NCBI GenBank assembly: GCA_005882445.1
Contig: VBAN01000470.1
Location: 1 to 6,607 of the forward strand
From: Candidatus Segetimicrobium genomatis
Lineage (GTDB): Bacteria; Sysuimicrobiota; Sysuimicrobiia; Sysuimicrobiales; Segetimicrobiaceae
Direction of reading: 5' to 3'
Length of the DNA stretch: 6,607 nucleotides
This document shows positions 1 through 5,849 of the stretch, piece after piece. The notes beneath the pieces are model-generated. The model searched no databases. It saw only the letters and a list, made by a program, of their open reading frames with translations, and was not told the origin of the DNA. The number at the start of each line of letters is the position of its first letter. Position 1 is the first letter of the stretch. Position numbers and translations under genes: made by a program.

Positions 1-896
1 TGGTCGTCGTCCGACCCCAGAAGGAAGAACGAGTTCGTGGCATCATCCACCACCGCCTTTTCCTTCGGTACGCCCGTCAGCGGCGTCAGGTAACCCGCCA
101 CAAATGTGCTGGCCAGCATGTTCGTCACCCGGTGCTGCCGGATGCCGGTCAGCTTCTCCTTCCTCGCCACGATCATGTTCGAGCCGATGAGTTGGAACCC
201 CAGCCCGTTCGGATCGAGAATGAGGTGCATGGCCTCGGCGAAAGTCACGTCCGTCAGCCGGACGGTGATCCTCCCCTGCACACCGGCGTCGGTGACCAGG
301 TTCACGTGCGCGAGCTTGGCCAGCGCGGACAGCACGTCGGTGATGTCCACGTTGCGCAGCTCGAGGCTGATCTTCTGATCGAACCCCACCGCCTGCCCGG
401 GCTCGGGCGCCGTGGCGGGCGGGGTCGCCGGCGGCAGCGGAAGCTGCGTCGGTTCCGCGCGCGGGGGGATTGGCTGCCCGCCGACGATCGTCGGAATGCT
501 GAGGAGAATCGCGCCCCGACCCGGCGAGGTGGTCAGGTGGAACCTGATCGGCTGGACGAGCTCCAGGACCACCCGGACGATGGTGGGCTCGAACTGCCCG
601 ACCCGCACTTTCGTGACGAGCCCCCGCGCGACCGGCACCTCCCCGGCCGGGATCCCCAACTGCGCGCCCGGCACATCGACGACAATCCAGTTGGGCTGGA
701 CGTCGCGCACCTGGTACCGCACGGGCCCCGACGCCACAATCGCCACCTGAAGCTGGGAGGCCACCTCCTTCAGGTTGATCCCGGTCACCTTCACGGGCGC
801 GGCCTGGGCCTGGCTCGCCGGCCAGAGAGCGAGTGCGAAGACCAGTGTAAGTCCGACGGCGGCGGATCGGCGGCAACGCCGCAAAGGGGCCTTCAT
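1..896 (-). CDS. pilQ: PilQ, type IV pilus secretin, N-terminal part (cut by the window edge)
   Basis: Forms the outer-membrane gated ring through which the pilus passes; the visible part is its periplasmic region. Translating from ATG 894-896 gives 298 residues that run off the window open. Residues 1-32 are a Sec signal peptide (Arg-rich start, hydrophobic 12-25, probable cut after AQA). Residues 34-135 look like an AMIN domain, which in PilQ binds peptidoglycan (APVKVTGINL start, repeated beta-strand pattern). A Pro-rich linker at 140-168 is followed by a secretin/TonB short N-terminal (STN) domain at about 172-245 (ISLELRNVDITDVLSALA, then VNLVTDAGVQGRITVRL). The first N-type domain begins near 252. 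The start overlaps the pilP stop as ATGA and has a strong Shine-Dalgarno site inside the end of pilP. The secretin pore and the stop lie outside the window. Identification is firm from domain order and operon position. Confidence 0.93.
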   Translation of the reverse strand, partial: MKAPLRRCRRSAAVGLTLVFALALWPASQAQAAPVKVTGINLKEVASQLQVAIVASGPVRYQVRDVQPNWIVVDVPGAQLGIPAGEVPVARGLVTKVRVGQFEPTIVRVVLELVQPIRFHLTTSPGRGAILLSIPTIVGGQPIPPRAEPTQLPLPPATPPATAPEPGQAVGFDQKISLELRNVDITDVLSALAKLAHVNLVTDAGVQGRITVRLTDVTFAEAMHLILDPNGLGFQLIGSNMIVARKEKLTGIRQHRVTNMLASTFVAGYLTPLTGVPKEKAVVDDATNSFFLLGSDDD

Positions 897-1769
897 GATG
901 ACTGCTCACCTCCGATGTTCAACTCAAACGTGACATTATTTTCCTTCAGGACCACTTTTTCCGGCTGAATCGACACCACCACGGCGCCGCCCACCCGCTC
1001 GCCCTCACCGACGATATAGGTCCTTCCCTCCGACTCGATGATGGCCACCCGGGAGCGCGAGCCCATGATTCCCGCCACGCGCATGCGGCCGCCCCCGCCC
1101 GCTCCCATCCCGGGGGTCGTGAATCCGGGCAGCTGCCCCGGCAGCTGCCCAGGCAAGGGCGGCAGCGGCAGCGATGGGACGCCTCCCCCCCCAAAACCGG
1201 GCGTCGCCAGGGGGATAAACGGATCCTGGCGCCCACGAGGGCCGGACCCCACGATGACCGCTTCGGAGTTGGGGTTCGGCGCGGGCTGGGCGGACGGCGT
1301 AGGGGATCCGGGCTGCGGCTCCCCACCCGCAGGCGCCGCGCCGGCCGCCGGCTTGCCCGGTGTCGCGGGGGAACCTGCTCCCGCAGAGGGGCCGGTGGGC
1401 GACGCGCCCTGAGCCGGCGGCTTCCCGGGGGTTCCTGTCGTCGGCGCGGCGGGCATCGCCCCGGCGGGCGTGGGGCTTCCCTTCGCCGGCGCCGATGGTG
1501 CGGACGGCGTGGCGCCGGGTGTACCGCGCGCAGCGCCCGGCGATGCAGCCGGTGACCCGGGACGCGCTGCGGCTTGAGTCGACCCCGGCGCGCCGGCGGA
1601 CGGTCACCGGCATTGGCGCCCGGGATGGAACCGTCGCGGCTCCGGGCCGGGGCTGGCGCGTCATGAGGTTCGGCAGGCTCATCAGGCGCGAGACGTTCCC
1701 GTGGCTCACGTAGAGGAGGCCCGCCGCGACGACGACGAGGAGCCCGAGCAGTGGACGGACCTTTTTCAT
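893..1769 (-). CDS. pilP: PilP-like type IV pilus alignment protein, reading frame broken near 1590-1606
   Basis: PilP links the inner-membrane PilN/PilO complex to the PilQ secretin. The start is ATG 1767-1769, overlapping the pilO stop as ATGA. Residues 1-55 carry a short basic start (MKKVRP), one hydrophobic helix (about 7-20) and the beginning of a Pro-rich linker. The same frame then turns into an Arg-rich, domain-free stretch that stops at 1005-1007. The frame one base over opens after a TGA at 1604-1606. It gives a Pro/Ala/Gly/Ser linker, then a GRQDPF motif at about 1210-1230 (the GRxDPF hallmark of PilP/GspC proteins), and a C-terminal beta domain (RVAGIMGSRSRVAIIE, then EGERVGGAVVVSI). 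It ends at TGA 893-895, overlapping pilQ as ATGA. Joined, it is about 291 residues, longer than typical PilP because of the linkers. The first start in the second frame is ATG 1454-1456, inside the linker with no clear ribosome site. There is no lipobox cysteine, unlike proteobacterial PilP, so it looks membrane-anchored as in GspC. The family call is fairly sure; whether the frame break is real is open. Confidence 0.82.
906..913 (-). promoter_or_regulatory. Strong ribosome binding site for pilQ
   Basis: The minus strand reads GGAGGTGA, an almost full anti-Shine-Dalgarno match, 9 nt before the pilQ ATG (894-896). It sits inside the last codons of pilP (Gly-Gly-Glu). It fixes the pilQ start and would allow internal initiation if upstream translation fails, for example because of the pilP frame break. 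Confidence 0.8.
1127..1150. repeat. Two tandem 12-bp palindromic units in the pilP linker
   Basis: GGGCAGCTGCCC (1127-1138) is a perfect 12-bp palindrome and is followed directly by CGGCAGCTGCCC (1139-1150), differing at one base. On the minus strand they encode the PGQL-PGQL repeat of the Pro/Gly-rich linker. A simple slippage-type duplication in a flexible protein segment is the likely origin. Confidence 0.6.
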
Positions 1770-2401
1770 CGGCTCCCCCCGCTTTCCGGCAGCACGTAGG
1801 TGGTCGCTTGGAGTCCGAGGTTTAGCGTCGGCCGCTCAGAGGAAAATTGTCCCACCCTGCTGGCCGGACTGAGCCGCAGGTCGGTCATGGAGATAAACCG
1901 GGGGAAGGTCTCAATCCCGTGCACAAAGCTCGAAATCACGTCGAACGATCCTTCCACGTTGAGCTCCAGGGAAAAGGTCTGGTAGGAGATCGTCGCGGTC
2001 GGCGCCGCCGGCGCGCCCGGACGGCTGGGTTGCGGCTGGCCCGCCGGCTGCTGCGGATTCTGGAGCGGCCCGGGCTTGATCAGGATCAGGTTCGCGCTGA
2101 CCTGGGAGGCGAGGGACTCAAGCCGCACGAGCAGCACCGGTATCTCGCGGGCGGACGGGAGCTTGGCTTCGACGTCTTGAAGGTCGTGCTGAATCTGCTG
2201 GACCCTCCGGTCCAGTTCCTCCTTGCGCGCCGCCTGGGCCTGCAGCCGCGCCAAGTCGGCGTTCGCCGCCTTCAGCTGCTGGGACACCTTGCTGATCTCC
2301 CGGGTCTTCGGCGTGTAGACATAAAAGTAGAAGACGACGAGCAGCGCCACCACAGCGAGCCCCCACACGACGAGCTTGTCGCGCGGCGTCAGCGGCTTCA
2401 T
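1766..2401 (-). CDS. pilO: PilO, type IV pilus inner-membrane alignment protein
   Basis: 211 residues, the usual PilO size. PilO pairs with PilN through their periplasmic parts to form the platform that aligns the pilus motor with the secretin. Visible layout: a short cytoplasmic start (MKPLTPRDK), one membrane helix at about 10-28, a charged heptad-like coiled coil at 32-82 (many Gln, Arg, Glu, Leu), then a ferredoxin-like domain from 85 to 205. That domain starts with EIPVLLVRLESLASQV and closes with strands such as ISYQTFSLELNVEG and a helix SFDVISSFVHGIETFPRF, which match the family. A Pro/Gln/Ala-rich insert at 112-135 splits the first and second halves of the domain. The ATG overlaps the pilN stop and the TGA overlaps the pilP start, both as ATGA, pointing to coupled translation. 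A GAGGTG ribosome site lies just upstream within the end of pilN. Confidence 0.93.
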   Translation of the reverse strand: MKPLTPRDKLVVWGLAVVALLVVFYFYVYTPKTREISKVSQQLKAANADLARLQAQAARKEELDRRVQQIQHDLQDVEAKLPSAREIPVLLVRLESLASQVSANLILIKPGPLQNPQQPAGQPQPSRPGAPAAPTATISYQTFSLELNVEGSFDVISSFVHGIETFPRFISMTDLRLSPASRVGQFSSERPTLNLGLQATTYVLPESGGSR

Positions 2402-3072
2402 TGCACCTCACCGGTCTTCTGCACGACCAGCCGGGTGGGCTGGGTCCCCCCGGGCGGCGCGCTCGGGATGCCGGAAGCGCCGCCGGGAGAGGTGACGGCG
2501 AGCCCGGGAAGGGAGGTCGACCCGCCGGCGCTCATCGGCACCAGCTCCCCGGTCACCTGGAACTTGACCACATCGCGTTCGCCGATCTTCTCCTTCTGCG
2601 TCGATGTCAGGTCGATGTTGCGGAACCTGTCGGAGTCCTTGAGGGCGACCATGAAACGCGCGACCGACTTGAACGTAAACGTGTACCCGTCGAAGACCAC
2701 CCCGCGCGCGCCGGACGTGGCCAGGTCGATCAGCCAGACGTCCTGCGGAATGACCGTGCGGAGCGCCCGGAGCGAGTCCGTGGCAGGCAGCTGCCTGGAC
2801 AGGAGCGCCTGAAGGACTGTCTGACGGTCCTGCAGGCGCCGCAGCGTCTGCTCCAGCCGGTCGACCTCCTGGGCGATGGGCCGCAGGGCCTCCATCTTCT
2901 TGTTGACATCGTTGAGCTGTCGATGCAACGAACCCGCCTTGGTTCCCAGGAAGATGGTGACCATGATCAGCAGGCCGACGACGGCCGCCGTGGCCAGGAA
3001 GGCCAGCATGGTGCCCGGCGCGGGACCGACCGGCCGGCGCCGTCCCGGGGCGAGGAGGTTGATCGTGATCAT
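2398..3072 (-). CDS. pilN: PilN, type IV pilus inner-membrane alignment protein
   Basis: 224 residues. The N-terminus MITINLLAP carries the INLLP-type motif that docks in the groove of PilM in studied systems. It is followed by a basic stretch (GRRRP), one membrane helix at about 22-43, a coiled coil at 46-95 and a ferredoxin-like domain at about 98-178 (IPQDVWLIDLATSG, GYTFTFKSVARFMVALKDS, VVKFQVTGEL), which is the PilN fold that dimerises with PilO. Residues 179-224 are a Ser/Gly/Pro-rich tail of low complexity; many PilN proteins end soon after the folded domain, so this tail is an extra. The start lies 6 bp after the pilM stop with a GGGGAGAG ribosome site over the end of pilM. The end overlaps pilO by ATGA. 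Motif, topology and position agree, so the call is firm. Confidence 0.94.
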   Translation of the reverse strand: MITINLLAPGRRRPVGPAPGTMLAFLATAAVVGLLIMVTIFLGTKAGSLHRQLNDVNKKMEALRPIAQEVDRLEQTLRRLQDRQTVLQALLSRQLPATDSLRALRTVIPQDVWLIDLATSGARGVVFDGYTFTFKSVARFMVALKDSDRFRNIDLTSTQKEKIGERDVVKFQVTGELVPMSAGGSTSLPGLAVTSPGGASGIPSAPPGGTQPTRLVVQKTGEVQ

Positions 3073-3078
3073 CGCGGC

Positions 3079-4143
3079 TTACTCTCCCCTCAAGGCCAAG
3101 CCCACGGCCACAGCCATCATCGGGCCGACATCGCTCAGGTACTCCTTCGGGAACGCGTCCGCGCTGCAGCTGGCAAAGGGATTCCCGATTTCCACCGGAA
3201 GCCCGAGTTCCTCGCTGAGGAACGGGGCGAGGTTCTTGAGCTTCGCCGTTCCCCCCGTCAGCATGACCTTCGAGACCGCCTGCCCGCGCGACCGCGTCTG
3301 GTAGTAGTCGAGCGACCGGCGGACCTCGGTGAAGATGCTGTTGATCACCGGGAGAATCGCCTCGTGCACCTGGACGAGCGTGTTGTCGCCGGGCTGCTGC
3401 CCCTCCAGCAGGAGCTGGGCCCGCTCCTCTTTGAGCGTTTGCGCCGCCGAGAACTCGAGGCTCAGGGCGTCGGCGATGGCCTTGGTCACCGCGGTGCCGC
3501 CGGTGGAGATGTTCCGGGCAAGGCGCAGGCGCTCGCCCTCCATGATGATGATGTCCGAACTCTCCGCGCCGAGATCGACGTAGATGATGGTCCCCTGAGC
3601 CTGGCCGTCCCGGCGTCCGACGGAGCGGAGCATCGAAAAGGGCGCGACGTCGAGGATGGACGCCGACAGGCCGATCGTGTGCAGGGCCGCGAGCTGACGG
3701 TCCACGACTTCCTTGCGGGCGGCCACCAAAAGGATCTCGACCTGCCCCTCTTCGGCGGCCTTCCCCAACACCTGAAAGTCCCGGCTGACCTCTTTCACGC
3801 CGTACGGCAGATACCGCTCGGCTTCGTAGGCGACCGCCTGCTCCAGTTCCGCCTCGGGCATATCGGGGAGCTTGAGTTCGCGCACGATCACCGCTTCGCC
3901 CCCCAGCGCGGTGACAACCCGGTTGCCTTTGATCCCGGCGGTGGTCAGGAGGTTGCGGATCGCCATGCCGAGCACGTCGGCGCTGGCGGCGGCTCCATCG
4001 GCAATCGCGCCCTGGGGGGTCGGGGTGACGCCGATACGGGCAACCTTACGCCGGCTGCCGCCCGCCGGCACCACCTCGACCGCCTTGAGGGTATGGCTTC
4101 CCAGATCGAGCCCGATGGACGAGCGGCTCCCAAACAAGCCCAT
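3079..4143 (-). CDS. pilM: PilM, actin-like cytoplasmic protein of the type IV pilus
   Basis: 354 residues, full length for PilM. It is an ATP-binding protein of the actin/FtsA fold that forms a cytoplasmic ring and binds the N-terminal tail of PilN. Visible motifs: phosphate-1 loop IGLDLGSHTLKAVEV (10-24); the family segment QAVAYEAERYLPYGVKEVSRDF (102-123), which includes the YLPY turn typical of PilM; phosphate-2 loop YVDLGAESSDIIIMEG (188-203); STGGTAVTKAIA (213-224); and the adenosine motif VMLTGGTAKLKNLAPFLSE (293-311), followed by NPF and a Gly-rich end (VGPMMAVAVGLALRG). No membrane segment is present, as expected. The ATG start is fixed by a GAAGGAGG ribosome site and by the MGLFG beginning common in the family. 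It is the first gene of the pilus operon, so its 293-bp upstream gap probably holds the operon promoter. Confidence 0.96.
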   Translation of the reverse strand: MGLFGSRSSIGLDLGSHTLKAVEVVPAGGSRRKVARIGVTPTPQGAIADGAAASADVLGMAIRNLLTTAGIKGNRVVTALGGEAVIVRELKLPDMPEAELEQAVAYEAERYLPYGVKEVSRDFQVLGKAAEEGQVEILLVAARKEVVDRQLAALHTIGLSASILDVAPFSMLRSVGRRDGQAQGTIIYVDLGAESSDIIIMEGERLRLARNISTGGTAVTKAIADALSLEFSAAQTLKEERAQLLLEGQQPGDNTLVQVHEAILPVINSIFTEVRRSLDYYQTRSRGQAVSKVMLTGGTAKLKNLAPFLSEELGLPVEIGNPFASCSADAFPKEYLSDVGPMMAVAVGLALRGE

Positions 4144-4152
4144 ACTCTGGAG

Positions 4153-4160
4153 CCTCCTTC
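4153..4160 (-). promoter_or_regulatory. Ribosome binding site of pilM
   Basis: The minus strand reads GAAGGAGG, ending 9 nt before the pilM ATG at 4141-4143. It is a near-consensus Shine-Dalgarno sequence in the intergenic region and decides the pilM start. Confidence 0.85.
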
Positions 4161-4213
4161 ACGGTGGCACGAACCTCTATTCGCCCTTACAATTCCGGGT
4201 CCTGCAACTGAAT

Positions 4214-4229
4214 GCGAACGCACGTTCGC
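4214..4229. promoter_or_regulatory. Perfect inverted repeat containing a LexA (Gram-positive-type SOS) box
   Basis: The 16 bases are two 7-bp arms, GCGAACG and CGTTCGC, around CA. The inner 14 bp (4215-4228) read CGAAC-GCAC-GTTCG, which fits the Bacillus/mycobacterial LexA consensus CGAAC-RNRY-GTTCG at every position on both strands. It lies 72-85 bp upstream of the pilM ATG in non-coding DNA, a normal operator position. Known fact: LexA represses DNA-damage genes through such sites. Inference: the pilus operon, or a transcript starting here, is under SOS-type control. No lexA gene is in the window and no strong -35/-10 pair overlaps the box, so another regulator with a similar palindrome remains possible. 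Confidence 0.5.
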
Positions 4230-4260
4230 TATGGTGTTTCAGGCCCCGGGACATCCTGGC

Positions 4261-4440
4261 TCACGCCGTAGGCATCGGGCGTGCGGGCAGCGGCTCCCTT
4301 GCGCCGCATGTATGCCGTAAATTGTATGCCGCAATCCCGCATCGCTTAGACATCGAACTGCCGGCCTCACATGTGGCCATCGCCCCCGGTCCCCCAAGCA
4401 TTCGCACGACCTCGGAGAATTCCTTGGGGAGGGCTGTCAT
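4261..4440 (-). CDS. Doubtful 59-residue small protein downstream of the sugar transferase
   Basis: A frame starting ATG 4438-4440 overlaps the sugar transferase TGA as ATGA, the same junction type as the confirmed gene pairs here, and ends at TGA 4261-4263. The product begins MTALPKEFSEVVRMLGGPG and holds three cysteines; I recognise no family, signal peptide or membrane segment. Third-position G+C is high in the first 20 or so codons but falls in the second half, where the sequence looks non-coding. There is no strong ribosome site beyond coupling. It may be a small accessory protein, a remnant of a longer gene, or chance. Confidence 0.25.
   Translation of the reverse strand: MTALPKEFSEVVRMLGGPGAMATCEAGSSMSKRCGIAAYNLRHTCGAREPLPARPMPTA
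4309..4331. repeat. 9-bp direct repeat upstream of pilM
   Basis: TGTATGCCG occurs at 4309-4317 and again at 4323-4331, 14 bp apart start to start. It lies in an A+T-richer patch of the gap between the sugar transferase and pilM. It could be a pair of binding half-sites, but 14 bp is not a whole helical turn, and it also lies inside the doubtful small frame 4261-4440. Confidence 0.35.
4321..4326 (-). promoter_or_regulatory. Possible -10 hexamer for the pil operon
   Basis: The minus strand reads TACAAT, one mismatch from TATAAT, in the A+T-richest part of the gap before pilM. No convincing TTGACA-like hexamer lies 16-18 bp upstream and there is no TG extension, so this is a weak candidate. It would give a leader of about 170 nt with the LexA-type palindrome inside it. 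Confidence 0.2.
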
Positions 4441-5849
4441 CTGACCCCGAAGATCACCGGGACCGTCTTGACCAGAACGATGACGTCCAGCCACAACGAC
4501 CAGTTGTTCACGTACCATCGATCCAATCGCGACCGCTCGCGCAGGTCCAGGGCATTCTTTCCGCTGACCTGCCACAGACCGGTCATGCCGGGCCGGACAT
4601 CGGTCAACCCGTCGTGCTCGATCAGCGCCGTCTCAGGGCTCAGGTACGGCCTCGGCCCCACGAGGCTCATCTCCCCGCGCATCACGTTCAGCAGCTGCGG
4701 AATTTCATCGAGCGAATACCGCCTCAGGATCCGGCCGATGCGGGTCACGCGGGGATCATAGGTGCGCAGCTTCCGATAGCGCTCCCATTCGGCGGACGCC
4801 GCCGGATGGGCCGCGAGATACGCCCCGAGGCGCCGGTCGGCGTCCCGGAACATCGTCCGCAGTTTGAAGCACGCGAAGGGGATCCCCCTGCGCCCGACGC
4901 GGGGCTCGACATGGAACGCCGGTCCCCGCGAACCGCACACGATCGCCAGCGTCGCGACGGCCACGAAGGGCGCGAGCGCCAGGCCGAGGGCAGAGGCCAC
5001 GGCCAGGTCGAAGATTCTCTTCACCACCAGGTTCCATGGCTTCAGAAGATTGTTGGGGACCCGCAGGAGCAGCGCGCGATCTTCGAGCAGCCCGATGACC
5101 TCCACGCCCAGCACGGGCGCCTCGGCGAGGTCCGGCACGATGACGACGTTTTCGGCCACCTCTCGGAGGCGCTCGACGAGCCGCAGGAACTCCGCGCGGC
5201 CCAGTTCGGGGATCGCCAGAATCACGTCCCGCGCCCCGGCCGCGACCGCACGGTCCGGCGCGTCCAGCGGATCGGAGATCGCTTCCACGACATCATACCC
5301 GAGGGTGCGGTTGCGGCGAAGGGCCTCCAGCAGCGCCGCGGCCCGCCGTCCGTGCCCCACGAGCAGCGCCGGCTTGCGCCACGGCCCCGCGGCGAACAGC
5401 GCCTCTTTGGCGGCGCCCCGCAGGAGGGGCAGGACCACGAGCAGGATCCCCCAAGCCAGGACCACGACCGGCCGCGAGACATCGGCGCCGGTCTTCGCCA
5501 CCGACAACGCGGCGAACATCAGCACGACCGCAATCGTGGCCGCCATGAGGCAGCGGCGGACTTCTTCCCAATAGGGGTCTCTGCGGGTATAGAGCCCCGT
5601 GTACGCGAGGGCGGTGAGGTAGACCACGGGGATCCACCACAGGGCCGCGTAGTGGGCGAGGGGGTAGGTCGGCCGCTCAAACCCATGGGAAAGCACAGGG
5701 AGCAGCGAGATGCGTACGCCGACGGCAATGCCCAGCGCGGCGACGAGCGCCAGGAGATCCGAGGCCACAAGTGCCAGGAGCGAGACCGTTCGCGCCCAGG
5801 CTCGAGACCGGGCCATCTCGCCCGGCAGCGAGAGCGGGCGCGCGGTCAC
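4437..5849 (-). CDS. Undecaprenyl-phosphate sugar phosphotransferase (WbaP/WcaJ type)
   Basis: 470 residues from GTG 5847-5849, the usual size. This membrane enzyme moves a sugar-1-phosphate from a nucleotide sugar onto undecaprenyl phosphate, the first committed step of exopolysaccharide, capsule or O-antigen repeat synthesis. Four N-terminal membrane helices (about 22-48, 66-88, 99-118, 126-143) are followed by a Rossmann-like cytoplasmic domain (ALLVGHGRRAAALLEAL, about 160-265). The membrane-associated catalytic domain follows (276-470): VVKRIFDLAVAS, a hydrophobic re-entrant segment, FKLRTM (328-333), SLDEIPQLLNVMRGEMSLVGPRP (379-401) with the catalytic Asp-Glu pair at 381-382, DVRPGMTGLWQVSGKN (417-432) and the closing LDRWYVNNWSLWLD. 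The GTG start overlaps the previous stop as GTGA, matching other junctions here; ATG 5814-5816 (11 codons later) is the alternative. The sugar cannot be read from sequence. Confidence 0.95.
   Translation of the reverse strand: MTARPLSLPGEMARSRAWARTVSLLALVASDLLALVAALGIAVGVRISLLPVLSHGFERPTYPLAHYAALWWIPVVYLTALAYTGLYTRRDPYWEEVRRCLMAATIAVVLMFAALSVAKTGADVSRPVVVLAWGILLVVLPLLRGAAKEALFAAGPWRKPALLVGHGRRAAALLEALRRNRTLGYDVVEAISDPLDAPDRAVAAGARDVILAIPELGRAEFLRLVERLREVAENVVIVPDLAEAPVLGVEVIGLLEDRALLLRVPNNLLKPWNLVVKRIFDLAVASALGLALAPFVAVATLAIVCGSRGPAFHVEPRVGRRGIPFACFKLRTMFRDADRRLGAYLAAHPAASAEWERYRKLRTYDPRVTRIGRILRRYSLDEIPQLLNVMRGEMSLVGPRPYLSPETALIEHDGLTDVRPGMTGLWQVSGKNALDLRERSRLDRWYVNNWSLWLDVIVLVKTVPVIFGVR

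Noticed and set aside
28..37. GAAC-GA-GTTC palindrome
   Set aside because: It lies within pilQ codons and its 2-bp spacer does not fit the LexA box.
43..909. 288-codon minus-strand frame overlapping pilQ
   Set aside because: It is the wrong frame; the frame from ATG 894-896 gives a signal peptide, AMIN and STN domains.
1590..1610. Programmed ribosomal frameshift in pilP
   Set aside because: I see no slippery run, no stop codon at the shift in the first frame and no obvious stimulatory hairpin; error or mutation is simpler.
2401..4320. Long open frame on the + strand (639 codons)
   Set aside because: It runs antisense to pilM and pilN, whose domains are clear; its product is Arg/Gly/Asp-rich with no domain. 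It is a high-G+C shadow.
4144..4436. Riboswitch (c-di-GMP type) or factor-independent terminator before pilM
   Set aside because: The conserved c-di-GMP riboswitch bases are missing, and short hairpins such as GCGGC/GCCGC near 4290-4307 are not followed by a T run.
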